This document shows, piece after piece, positions 1 to 8,164 of a stretch of 64,000 bases of DNA (within the stretch, counting starts at the first letter, position 1; each line of letters begins with the position of its first letter). Below the pieces are notes generated by a model. It did no database searches. It worked only from the letters and a program-made list of their open reading frames with translations, and was not told the DNA's origin. The DNA comes from Aphelocoma coerulescens (Eukaryota; Chordata; Aves; Passeriformes; Corvidae). The stretch spans positions 1,432,501-1,496,500 of the forward strand of contig NW_027184085.1 of the NCBI RefSeq assembly GCF_041296385.1, in the 5' to 3' direction. Made by a program: the position numbers and the translations under genes.

Positions 1-380
1 GAACCTGCAGAGGGAAGGGGCCTGGTGTGCCCAAGCACCAGCTCATGGACCCACCACAATCCCAGACAAAGCAAACAGGCAGCCATTGTAGGGAACATTG
101 TCTTTTATGAGGGGTGGGGAGGACTTTGGTTCCCTTAAATAGGGTTAAGTTTCCCTTCTAGAGGAACAAGGTAAAAGTTTCTTTTGTACAAGGAGGGAAT
201 TGTCCATCAGTTGATACCAATCAACTTCTCATACTTCCTTGAAGAACAGAAAGGCCCCACTGTCCTTGCCAGCTTTTCCCACTGCAGAGTTTGCTCCTGA
301 AAATGGGCTCTGGTTTGCCAAGTTGCTCCATCCATCAGCATGTGCTGTCCTTTCACATCCTTGCAGTCTTTCCCTCTGGC

Positions 381-503
381 CAATGGGGCTTGGAGCAACC
401 TGGGATAGTGGAAGGTGTCCCTGCACATGGTACAGGGTGGAAAGGGATGTGCTTTAAGGTCCCTTCCAACCCCAACCATGCTGGGATTCTGTGGTTCTGT
501 GAC
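381..503 (+). mobile_element. CR1 LINE 3' fragment
   Basis: The fragment matches the CR1 3' end in sense orientation. It contains the block GGAGCAACCTGGGATAGTGG, then the wording 'AAGGTCCCTTCCAACCCCAACC', and ends in ATTCTGTGGTTCTGTGA, the degenerate octamer tail of CR1. It is 5' truncated, as most genomic CR1 copies are. Confidence 0.85.
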
Positions 504-1632
504 TATATGAAGTTTATGGGCTGTTCCTTAGAGAGAGGTTCTAGGAAGGAGAATTCAATCCAGCCAATCCAGAACACACCATATCCTGCGTATAGCCTAT
601 ATCCTATATATATTCCCAATGAGGAAAGTCAGTGACCAGGGTCCTCTTAGGCATCTAGTTAAGGAGAATCTGTTTTTTCATCAAATATTAATGTAAGATA
701 AACTCAAAGTCGCAAGCCATCTGCAGTATCTTTGGAATAAACCCAGCTTTTTCAGAAGGAAATATTCTCAGAGATGGTGGAGGGACTTCACAGAAGAATT
801 GGGGGTTTAGAGGATCCAAACATCCCTGTTTATTTTTAGATTTCAAACAGATGGCAGTGCTGCACATTTGTACACTGTCTACTACACATAAAACTGTTCA
901 CTGGTTTTGTGTAGATCTCAAGACTAAGGCAACATTTCCCATTAAACACACCATAAAACAGTAGGCAAAACTATAAAATACCAAGAAGTTCAGCTCTCCC
1001 TCCACTCAAATACAAGTTTTCAGGGGTAAAGGGACGTGAAGTTGTTTCCCTTTCACAAACATCTCAAAGACTGAGTCACAGTACTATGATAGCATTAAGC
1101 CTCTACTGAAACAAACTCAAAAGATTCCAGTTCAAGCACTACCGTGGTGGTGTAACACATACTCCAGTGTGCAAATCCCGTGTATCAAACTGCTGTGTTT
1201 GACTGTGCAAGGATGCCATCGTTGACACCAGAAGTAATTGCACTGGGTTTTAATTGGATGAGAACAAGCTTTATAGACAGGTTAAACATTGACCTTTCTT
1301 CCATGGGATAATTTTTTTCAGCTTGCTATCAGCGAAGCTAATGTGATTATGTGCAAGAAAGCTAAGTTCTTGGCAGCGTATGTATGTGTGTTCCAGAGCT
1401 TCAAAGCTTCATCAACAGCTTTTTCCTGTGACTCCTTTGAGGGCAATGAGCTTGAAGCAATCACTGATCCACAGCCAGTGTTTTACTTCCCATTTTCCTC
1501 CACCCAGGCAGGTCTGGAGCCTGGCATCAGCAGGATGTGCTGCATGAGGTCTCTGTGACAGTCCTGACCTGGGAGCTGAGTTCACACAGCGGCATCACCT
1601 GTGGGCACAGAGAACCCGTTCTTAACTCCATT

Positions 1633-2037
1633 TCATAGAGTCACAGAAGGGTTTAGATTGGGAGGGACCTTAAAGCCCATCCAGTGCCACCCCCTGCCAC
1701 GGGCGGGGACACCTTCCACTGTCCCAGGCTGCTCCAAGCCCTGTCCAGCCTGGCCTTGGACACTGCCAGGGATCCAGGAGCAGCCACAGCTGCTCTGGGC
1801 ACCCTGTGCCAGGGCCTGCCCACCCTCCCAGACAGCAATTCCTTCCCAATATCCCATCCATCCCTGCCCTCTGGCACTGGGAAGCCATTCCCTGTGTCCT
1901 GTCCCTCCATGCCTTGTCCCAAGTCCCTCTGCAGCTCTCCTGGAGCCCCTTTAAGCCCTGCCAGGGGCTCTGAGCTCTCCCTGGAGCCTTCTCTTGTGCA
2001 GCTGAACACCCCCAGCTGTCCCAGGCTGGCTCCATAG
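1633..2037 (-). mobile_element. CR1 LINE 3' fragment, antisense
   Basis: The left end carries the complement of the CR1 tail (CATAGAGTCACAGAAGGG), followed by the antisense CR1 blocks TTGGGAGGGACCTTAAAGCC and GACACCTTCCACTGTCCCAG. About 400 bp of the 3' part of the element are present. It is similar in wording to the copies at 10786, 40022, 57750 and 60676 (same strand) and at 41684 (opposite strand), which suggests one relatively young subfamily. Confidence 0.9.
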
Positions 2038-2178
2038 GATAAGACTCATTAACCTAAACCCTTCCTGTGCCAGCCTGTCCCCATTGATGTCCCAGCACTG
2101 GCACCCAGGGCTGCACTCTGTGGGTCCGTGACCTTGTGGCTCCCTTCCAACTCAGGATATTTTATGATTCTATGATTA
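2038..2178 (+). mobile_element. CR1 LINE 3' fragment
   Basis: A sense CR1 3' end, 'GGCTCCCTTCCAACTCAGGA' followed by TATGATTCTATGATT, abuts the antisense copy on its left. The two fragments lie 5' end to 5' end. The body (2038-2110) is diverged and less certain than the tail. Confidence 0.75.
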
Positions 2179-2221
2179 AAGAACACCCCCTTCTTGAGAA
2201 ACTTTTAGTTATTTCACACTC

Positions 2222-2412
2222 TGCCACACAGGCGCTCAGGCATTGGCAGGGGCTGCCCAGAAAGGCAGCGGACTCGCCGTCCCCGGAGGTGTTCAGGAGG
2301 CGCCGGGCTGTGGCGCGGGGTGCCGCGGTGTGGTGGGTGAGGAGTTGCAGCGGCAGTGCTGGGTGCACAAGGGCGCCGGATGATCTGGAAGGTCTCTTCC
2401 ATCCGTGGCGAT
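2222..2412 (+). mobile_element. Old CR1 fragment inside the CFAP53 promoter region
   Basis: The wording 'CAGGCATTGGCAGGGGCTGC', then 'CCGTCCCCGGAGGTGTTCAG', then GATGATCTGGAAGGTCTCTTCCA follows the order of the CR1 3' region, with many substitutions and GC-rich replacements. It ends about 100 bp upstream of the CFAP53 start codon and lies within the GC-rich promoter zone. The octamer tail is lost or unrecognisable. Confidence 0.65.
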
Positions 2413-2509
2413 CCCGCGGCCCCGGGACGCCCCTCAGCGCTCCCGCCGCCATGATGCCACTTCCGTCCCGCGCGCGGGCCCGCAGCAACGGGCGGCGCCT
2501 CCGTCCGCC
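2413..2509 (+). promoter_or_regulatory. CFAP53: CFAP53 core promoter / 5'UTR, CpG-rich
   Basis: The segment is CpG-rich and has no TATA box. Visible motifs are an ETS-type ACTTCCG (2459-2465), a YY1-type GCCGCCAT (2445-2452) and a second YY1-type ATGGCGGC (2510-2517) overlapping the start codon. An RFX/X-box right half-site AGCAAC lies at 2484-2489, 21 nt before the ATG. A full X-box would fit a ciliary gene, but the left half here is poor. The transcription start site cannot be fixed from sequence. Confidence 0.55.
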
Positions 2510-2638
2510 ATGGCGGCGCGGCCCCCGCCCCTGCCCCGGCCCCGGCCCCGGCCCCGGCCCCAGCCGCAGCCCCCTTACTGTTCTCATACCCTTGGACGCC
2601 GGGAGGTCACTGGTATCGCGCCGCTCGAGTTGGCGCTG
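2510..2638 (+). CDS. CFAP53: CFAP53 exon 1 (start codon)
   Basis: This exon has 43 codons. The ATG at 2510 sits in a strong context (CCGCCATGG). Residues 5-22 form a Pro/Arg-rich run (four PR dipeptides, then PQPQPP) encoded by a CCCCGG hexanucleotide repeat. The homologous part starts at Tyr23: YCSHTLGRREVTGIAP aligns with the human N-terminus around its REVKG. The donor is CTG|GTGAGG, phase 0, which joins in frame to exon 2. The extension before Tyr23 is not in the human protein as I remember it, so translation could in principle begin elsewhere. No other in-frame ATG exists in the exon. Confidence 0.85.
2534..2561 (+). repeat. (CCCCGG)4 hexanucleotide repeat in coding exon
   Basis: Four perfect CCCCGG units (2534-2557) are followed by CCCC. 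The minus strand therefore reads GGGGCC repeats. In the CFAP53 frame the repeat encodes alternating Pro and Arg. Confidence 0.95.
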
Positions 2639-2744
2639 GTGAGGGGCCGCGCCGGGGCTGCTCCGCTCCGGGGAACTGCGGGGACGTGGGGGCCGAGCCC
2701 CAGAGCGGGGCCGGTGGGGCGGGGCCCTCTGTGAGCTGCCGGGA

Positions 2745-3439
2745 GAGGTCCCGGGGCGGCCGCTGCTGTGTGAGGGGTCCCGGGGCGCCCGTAACTGTGT
2801 GAGGGGTCTTGGGGCGCCCGGTCCTGTGTGAGGGATCCTGGGGCGCCCGGTCCTGTGTGAGGGGTCCCGGGGCGCCTGGTCCTGTGTGAGGGATCCTGGG
2901 CGCCCGGTCCTGTGTGAGGGGTCCCGGGGCGCCCGGTCCTGTGTGAGGGATCCTGGGGCGCCCGGTACTGTGTGAGGGATCCTGGGGCGCCTGGTCCTGT
3001 GTGAGGGATCCTGGGGCGCCCGGTCCTGTGTGAGGGGTCCCGGGGCGCCCGGTCCTGTGTGAGGGGTCCCGGGGCGCCCGGTCCTGTGTGAGGGATCCTG
3101 GGGCGCCCGGTCCTGTGTGAGGGGTCCCGGGGCGCCTGGTCCTGTGTGAGGGATCCTGGGGCGCCTGGTCCTGTGTGAGGGATCCTGGGGCGCCTGGTCC
3201 TGTGTGAGGGATCCTGGGGTACCCGGTCCTGTGTGAGGGATCCTGGGGCGCCCGGTCCTGTGTGAGGGATCCTGGGGTGCCCGGTACTGTGTGAGGGATC
3301 CTGGGGCGCCCGGTACTGTGTGAGGGATCCTGGGGTACCCGGTCCTGTGTGAGGGATCCTGGGGCGCCCGGTCCTGTGTGAGGGATCCTGGGGTGCCCGG
3401 TACTGTGTGAGGGATCCTGGGGCGCCCGCTGCTGTGTGG
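2745..3439 (+). repeat. 30-bp GC-rich minisatellite, about 23 copies
   Basis: A tandem array with a 30-nt period. The consensus unit runs GGATCCTGGGGCGCC then CGGTCCTGTGTGAGG. Variants alternate GGATCCTGG with GGGTCCCGG, CGGTCC with CGGTAC, and GGCGCC with GGTACC or GGTGCC. One early unit lacks a G near 2900. The period is a multiple of three, so a 301-codon frame with decapeptide repeats stays open on the minus strand; this is a by-product, not a gene. Confidence 0.95.
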
Positions 3440-3460
3440 GGTGGAGGTGTAGGCAGGACT

Positions 3461-3676
3461 TGTCTAATTTAGGAGGAATTTCTTCACAGAAAGGACGTTC
3501 AGGCCTTGGCACGGGCTGCCCAGGGAGGTGTTGGAGCCCCCGTCCCTGGACGTGTCCAAGGAAGGACTGGACGTGGCATTTAGTGCTCTGGGCTGGGTGA
3601 CAAGGTGGGGATCGGGCACAGCTTGCACTTGATGATCTTGGAGCTCTTTTCCAGCCTCAGTGATTCTGTGATTACC
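3461..3676 (+). mobile_element. CR1 LINE 3' fragment
   Basis: A sense CR1 3' region with the typical order: GGAGGAATTTCTTCACAGAA, 'GGCTGCCCAGGGAGGTGTTG', 'TTGATGATCTTGGAGCTC', and the tail AGTGATTCTGTGATT. It begins a few bases after the minisatellite ends. Confidence 0.9.
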
Positions 3677-3775
3677 CCCTAATTACCCTGAACTCATAAT
3701 TTGGTGTTAGGTACTTACATGGTCATGAATTCAACTGAAAACCACCAAGATTAACAGTTTGTGTTTTCACCCATG

Positions 3776-4125
3776 AATGATTTGGGTTGGATGGGACCTT
3801 AAAGCCCATCCAGTGCCACCCCCTGCCATGGGCAGGGACACCTTCCACTGTCCCAGGGTGCTCCATACCCCATCCAGCCTGGCCTTGGACACTGCCAGGG
3901 ATCCAGGGGCAGCCACAGCTGCTCTGGGCACCCTGTGCCAGGGCCTCCCCACCCTCACAACGAATAATTTCTTCTTATATCTAGCCTAAAGTTTCCCTCT
4001 TTCACTTTGTACCCATTCCTCCTTGTCCTGTCACTTCAGTTCCTGATAAATAGCCCCTCTCTGAATTCACCGTAGGCCCCTTCAGATCCTGGAATGGTGC
4101 TGTGAGGTCTCCACGCTTTCTCCAT
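3776..4125 (-). mobile_element. Antisense CR1 fragment abutting CFAP53 exon 2
   Basis: The left part carries the antisense CR1 blocks TTGGGTTGGATGGGACCTT and GACACCTTCCACTGTCCCAG. The right part continues through antisense CR1 wording such as 'ATAGCCCCTCTCTGAATTCA' and 'GGTGCTGTGAGGTCTCC'. It stops just before the pyrimidine tract of the exon 2 acceptor. Confidence 0.85.
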
Positions 4126-4141
4126 TTCCTTTCTCTTGTAG

Positions 4142-4371
4142 ATAGCCAAGCCCTCCAAGAGAGACATCGTCGAGGAGGCGATTTTGGCCGAGAGGGTGCG
4201 GGAGGAGGAGCACTGTGAACAAGAACGTGCCCTGCGGGTGTTCCGCCACTACCGCAATGTCTGCGACTGGCAGAAGGGCGGCGAGGACAAATGGGTGCAC
4301 CGCGCTGCCGAGAGGAAGGTCCGGGCAACTGTGCAGCAGTACCTGGAGGAGATCGATGTGAGAAGAGAGAG
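4142..4371 (+). CDS. CFAP53: CFAP53 exon 2
   Basis: The exon starts after TTCTCTTGTAG and ends AGAGAG|GTAGCA, phase 2. It encodes residues ~44-120, opening IAKPSKRDIVEEAIL. This pairs with the human IVRSKPPK region and then the first amphipathic helix (RHYRNVCDWQKGGED; then ERKVRATVQQYLEEIDVRRE). The DWQKGGEDKW stretch is a less charged break in the helix. The donor's +3/+4 bases (GTAGCA) are weaker than consensus, but the phase fits the next exon exactly. Confidence 0.92.
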
Positions 4372-4578
4372 GTAGCAAACAAGTAGGCGGTGCAGCGCCC
4401 CTGCTGTTTTCAGCTTCACTGTGTGCTCAGAGGGCAGGGCACTCGTGATATGTGTTCAGACACAGTAACCAGCCGAGGTGGCGTTTGGAGCCTCCTGTCT
4501 GCCACATGGAAGGATAAAAGTAGTAGTATAGCACTTTCATTGCTTGGTTTTTAAAGAGAATGAAGAGTACCTTGATAT

Positions 4579-4720
4579 AATCATAAAATCGCAGAATGGT
4601 TTGGGTTGGAAGGGACCTTAAAGCTCATCTCATTCCAAGCCCCCAGGCAGGGACACCTCCCACCTGACCAGGTTTCTCAAAGCCCTGTCCAGCCCGGCCT
4701 GAAACGTTTCCAGGGATGTG
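4579..4720 (-). mobile_element. CR1 LINE fragment, antisense
   Basis: It begins with the antisense tail AATCATAAAATCGCAGAATGG followed by TTTGGGTTGGAAGGGACCTT. It is truncated after about 140 bp, where another antisense CR1 tail follows directly. Confidence 0.85.
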
Positions 4721-4724
4721 GTAC

Positions 4725-4800
4725 AGAATCATAGAATCCCAGTGTGGTTTGGGTTGGAAGGGATCATCTAGTACCACCCACCCTGCTGTGGACATCTGCA
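4725..4800 (-). mobile_element. Short CR1 LINE fragment, antisense
   Basis: The tail AGAATCATAGAATCCCAG and TTTGGGTTGGAAGGGATCAT are antisense CR1. Only about 75 bp remain. It lies a few bases from the preceding copy in the same orientation, so either two insertions or one internal duplication occurred. Confidence 0.8.
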
Positions 4801-5151
4801 GCTTCTTTGGGTAGCAAAGTGTCAGAAACTCTCTCAGTTCAACTGAGGGTTCTCAGTTTAACTGGGGGTTTTGTTGTAAACTCATCAAGCTGGTGTTTAG
4901 GTCCTACAAGTAACACTTTTCAGCATGGTCAGCTGAAAAAATAAAAATTTTTCAGAAGTCTTTCAAAAATATTAGAGGTGAAGCACATTGCTGCCATGCA
5001 AAGAGCAGAATTGTGCTGCACTGATGTTTGGAAAAAATCACGTGGTATGGTTTAATTTCTGAGTTATTCTTTCATGTCAAGTGACTTTGGAGCTGTGAAG
5101 GTCATCAGTTTGGTGTCCTGGTCTGATGTGCCTTTAGGGGAATTGTACATG

Positions 5152-5828
5152 GATTCCACAGAACCACTGGGGTTATAAGGAACCTCCTGAGATGATCTGG
5201 TCCAGCCCTAGAGTCACCTGGAGCGGGTTGTCCAGGAGTGTGTGTCCATTTGGGTTTTGCTTGTCTCCACACGTGGAGACTGAATCACCTCTGTGGGCAA
5301 CCTGTCCAGTATTGGACCACACTCACAATAAACAGAAAATAAGGTGTTTTCTACTGTTCATTTGGAATTTCACATGGTTTAATTTGTGGCCACTGCCCTT
5401 TGCCCTGCCACTGGGCGCTATTGAGGAGAAGGTGTCTGTCTTTTCTGCATTGCCTCCCTTCAGGTGTTTATGTACATTGGTAAGATCCCTCTGCACCTCC
5501 TCTTCTCCAGGCTGGCCAGTCCCAGCTCTCTCAGGAGAGAAGGAACTTCAGGGGAGATTCTCCCTTTGGGAGAGATGCTCCAGTCCCTTAGTGTCCTTCC
5601 ACTGGGCTCCCTCCAGTAAGGCTGTGCCCTTCTGGTGCTGCAGAGCCCGGACCCGGACCCAGCACTCGGGGTGGGGTCTCAGCAGTGCTGAGGCGATCCC
5701 AGGACCTGCTCGCAGTGCTCCTCCTCCCGCAGCCCAGGGTGCCAGTGGCTTTCTTTGCCACAAGGGTGCATTGCTGGCTTGTGCTCAGCTTGTCTGCTGG
5801 GACCCCCAGCTCCCTTTCTGCTGAGACA
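5152..5828 (-). mobile_element. CR1 LINE fragment, antisense, ~680 bp
   Basis: This is one of the longest CR1 copies in the window. The wording 'GATGATCTGGTCCAGCCCTA' near the left end and 'CACTCGGGGTGGGGTCTCAG' at 5665-5690 are antisense CR1, as is the end near GCTTGTCTGCTGGGACCCCC. A roughly 70-100-nt segment around 5325-5395 is atypical and may be diverged. No intact reverse-transcriptase frame is present. Confidence 0.8.
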
Positions 5829-6051
5829 TTGCGGTATTTGGGCTGAAATTGGTGATTTCTGAATTCTGTAGCCCCTTGTAGGTTTCTCATTACTGGGATT
5901 AACAGGGAGATAAATGATGGTGTGTTTAAAAATTGCCAATTTGACATAATTTTCTCATCAGAGATAATTCAGGATGAAGTGTTTTGTGGAGTGATGCTAA
6001 AATAGCAAAAGGTCATTTTGAGAGAAGATACAATTATAGATGCATAGAGAA

Positions 6052-6276
6052 GGGAGGGAGATCAGGGAAAAGTTCTTCCCCCAGAGGGTGCTGGGCACTG
6101 CCCAGGCTCCCCAGGGAATGGGCACGGCCCCGAGGCTGCCAGAGCTCCAGGAGCGTTTGGACAGCGCTGCCAGGGATGCCCAGGGTGGGGTTGTTGGGGT
6201 GTCTGTGCAGGGCCAGGAGCTGGGCTGGGTGATCCTGGTGGGTCCCTTCCAGCTCAGGAGATTCTGTGGGTCTATG
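6052..6276 (+). mobile_element. CR1 LINE 3' fragment
   Basis: A sense copy of a CR1 subfamily different from most others here. It has AAAGTTCTTCCCCCAGAGGG, GAGCGTTTGGACAGCGCTGC and TGGGTGATCCTGGTGGGTCC, with a tail ending GGAGATTCTGTGGGTCTATG. The antisense copy at 12540-12852 is the same type. Confidence 0.85.
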
Positions 6277-6634
6277 CTGAGAGATAACAGTAGTACAAAA
6301 TTGAATTCTGTCAGCTGGTGACAAATGTAGTCTGAGAATTAGAAGAATTTGATGAATGGGGGACTGAAGTTGTAAAGCAGCTTTGAAAGTGGGTTTGTAA
6401 GATCAGGAGTTTAAACCGTGCCTGGACAGAATCACTCATGTTGTGCTGTAAAATTCCCTCGATGGACACAACAGGAGTGATCCTCGAGTTAAAATTTGAT
6501 GTTCCCATCCTTGGCATTTACAAGAAGTGTTGAAAGGAGCCCAGTACCCATTTTGTGTTAATAACAAATACACTAAAACTTTATCCTTCAGCAGAAAGAT
6601 TGATTTAGCTCTTATTCAAATGTTTTCATTACAG

Positions 6635-6811
6635 GCTTCGTGACTTTCTGGAGGCAGAGCAAAGTAGGTACTTTGCTGAAGTGAAAGCACTTGATCAAGA
6701 AAAGGCACAGGACAAAGAAGCAAAAATGAAGGAACAAGCAAAATTACTGAAAGAGAAGAGGGAGCAAGAAAGACTACAAGTGGTGGCTGAAAAACGAGAG
6801 CAACAGTTCAG
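6635..6811 (+). CDS. CFAP53: CFAP53 exon 3
   Basis: The exon lies between TTACAG and AG|GTATTG, phase 2 to phase 2. It encodes residues ~120-179, opening LRDFLEAEQSRYFAEVKA, homologous to the human LRELLALEENEYF stretch. It continues as a continuous Lys/Glu/Gln coiled coil with AKLLKEKREQERLQVVAEKREQQF. No helix-breaking Pro or Gly is present. Confidence 0.95.
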
Positions 6812-7705
6812 GTATTGCCACAAAAATATCTTACAAAAGAGAATTTGCCCAAAGTAAAAATAGAGGAACAGTTAGAAAAGAAGGTGGCAATAATAAACTG
6901 AGGAAGGAAAGATGGATGTGATTGAAACAGTAAGACAGAAAAAATCAAATCAGTTAATTCTTGCAAGTGTAGTGTGTCCTCCTTGTCCCATGTGAGCATC
7001 CCTGTGCTTCCACTTGCCAAGTCAGCCCTTTCTGTAAGTCCTGTTCCAGCTTTGTACTGTTGGAGTGAACAGGGTGCATGGAAGGTTAATTTGGCCTGAA
7101 TCATGCTTACTAAGCTAATATGTGAAAGATCCCTGAAATGTTAAGATTATCCAAAAAGACAGTGTTTTTATTTATTGCATACTTTTCAAGAGTAGCAGCT
7201 GCAGCTAAGGTTTTAATGCAGCCTGAAGTTTTGTGCCAAATATTCCTGACTGAAAGCAGTAACTTGCAGGTGCTTATTAGGACCTGGGGCCTTGGCATGA
7301 AATCTGCCTTGTCCCATTCTTGGAAATCTGGTTTTCTGAGGGAGAGATGAAAGAAATAATAATGTTATTTAATTGTAATAATTTGGAGTGTCTTTCCCAG
7401 TCTCCCACAGTACTGTGAAATCTATACCACCTGCTTCTCACTTGTGCATAAACTCTAATTAACTAATTCCACAGGTAAATGTTTGTTTAAATGTGGGGGT
7501 TATTGTCTTAGACAGGTGTTAGAAGAGCATACACTGCCTGACTTCACATGGTGGCTTGGAAATGTGGCCCTTGCTTTTTGCAGCTTTGGGTTTGTTCTCT
7601 GTCTATCACACAAAGTGGTTGAAGCTCACTTTTAAAGTGGTTTGGAGGGGATGCTGCTGGAGTGCCTTTTATTTTGTAGTTATATCTTGTTTTACACACT
7701 GTTGC

Positions 7706-8122
7706 TGTTGGGGCAGTCATGACACACACGGACAGTGCCTCTTTCAAGGGACAAAAAGCTGTTTATTAAACAAAGCAGCCTCTTTTGTACACCTTTTGTA
7801 TGTTATCATTGGCTGCTAAACTACTACAATAGACTCCTTGGCTATTACTAACTACAACATACTACCATTGGCTACCTACAGCATAAGCATTCAAACATTC
7901 AGAAGAATAACGGGTGCTGTTAATATGTTGCTGTTTCCTCCTTCTACTGTTTAACTTTCTTGTTTCTGTTGATACTACATTCTCACGGGTAAAAACTAAT
8001 TGTTTTTCTTCTCATGGACTTTTCTCACAGTCCTTCTCTAGCCAAAGTAACAGGCCTGAGCCATATTTTTACAAAGGCAGCAAGGCCTTCATTTTATAAA
8101 GTTTTACTTAAATGCCACAACA
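7706..8122 (-). mobile_element. Probable solo LTR of an endogenous retrovirus
   Basis: The plus strand begins TGTTGGGGCAG and ends CCACAACA, giving inverted termini TGTTG/CAACA. Read on the minus strand, a TATA-like CTTTATAAAATG lies near the left end and a polyadenylation signal AATAAA near the right, the order expected of U3-R-U5. No internal region or second LTR is nearby. A target-site duplication could not be confirmed, so the exact ends are uncertain. Confidence 0.5.
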
Positions 8123-8140
8123 CACCGAGGAGATGTTATG

Positions 8141-8164
8141 TAGACACCTAAAGGTAGGTGTCTA
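8141..8164. repeat. Perfect 10-bp inverted repeat with 4-nt loop
   Basis: The arms TAGACACCTA and TAGGTGTCTA are perfectly complementary around AAGG. The following 8165-8420 sequence has wording reminiscent of old amniote interspersed repeats (for example CTCCACTGACTTTAATTAGG), but I cannot name a family. Confidence 0.6.

Larger units (their letters stand above)
1..2221. other. 5' flanking region of CFAP53
   Basis: No gene is seen here. The stretch 504-1632 is unique, AT-leaning sequence with only short, unconvincing open frames. Three CR1 fragments, listed separately, occupy 381-503, 1633-2037 and 2038-2178. The human neighbour on this side is MBD1, but nothing resembling its exons is recognisable, so that gene, if present, must lie to the left of the window. 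Confidence 0.7.
2639..4141 (+). other. CFAP53: CFAP53 intron 1
   Basis: The donor is GTGAGG and the acceptor is TTCTCTTGTAG. The intron carries the 30-bp minisatellite (2745-3439), a sense CR1 (3461-3676) and an antisense CR1 (3776-4125) that runs to within about 20 nt of the acceptor. The piece between the CR1s (3677-3775) has nothing recognisable. Confidence 0.85.
4372..6634 (+). other. CFAP53: CFAP53 intron 2
   Basis: The intron has a GTAGCA donor and a TCATTACAG acceptor. It contains antisense CR1 pieces at 4579-4720, 4725-4800 and 5152-5828, and a sense CR1 at 6052-6276. The remaining parts (4801-5151, 5829-6051, 6277-6634) are AT-rich and show nothing recognisable. Confidence 0.85.

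Noticed and set aside
2476..2489. Full RFX X-box upstream of CFAP53
   Set aside because: Only the right half AGCAAC matches. The left half has mismatches at two of six positions, so I list it as a half-site only.
2607..3512. A 301-codon minus-strand open frame with decapeptide repeats rich in Gly, Pro, Ser and Gln
   Set aside because: It is the reverse translation of the 30-bp minisatellite, whose period keeps any frame open. No splice signals, promoter or known family supports it.
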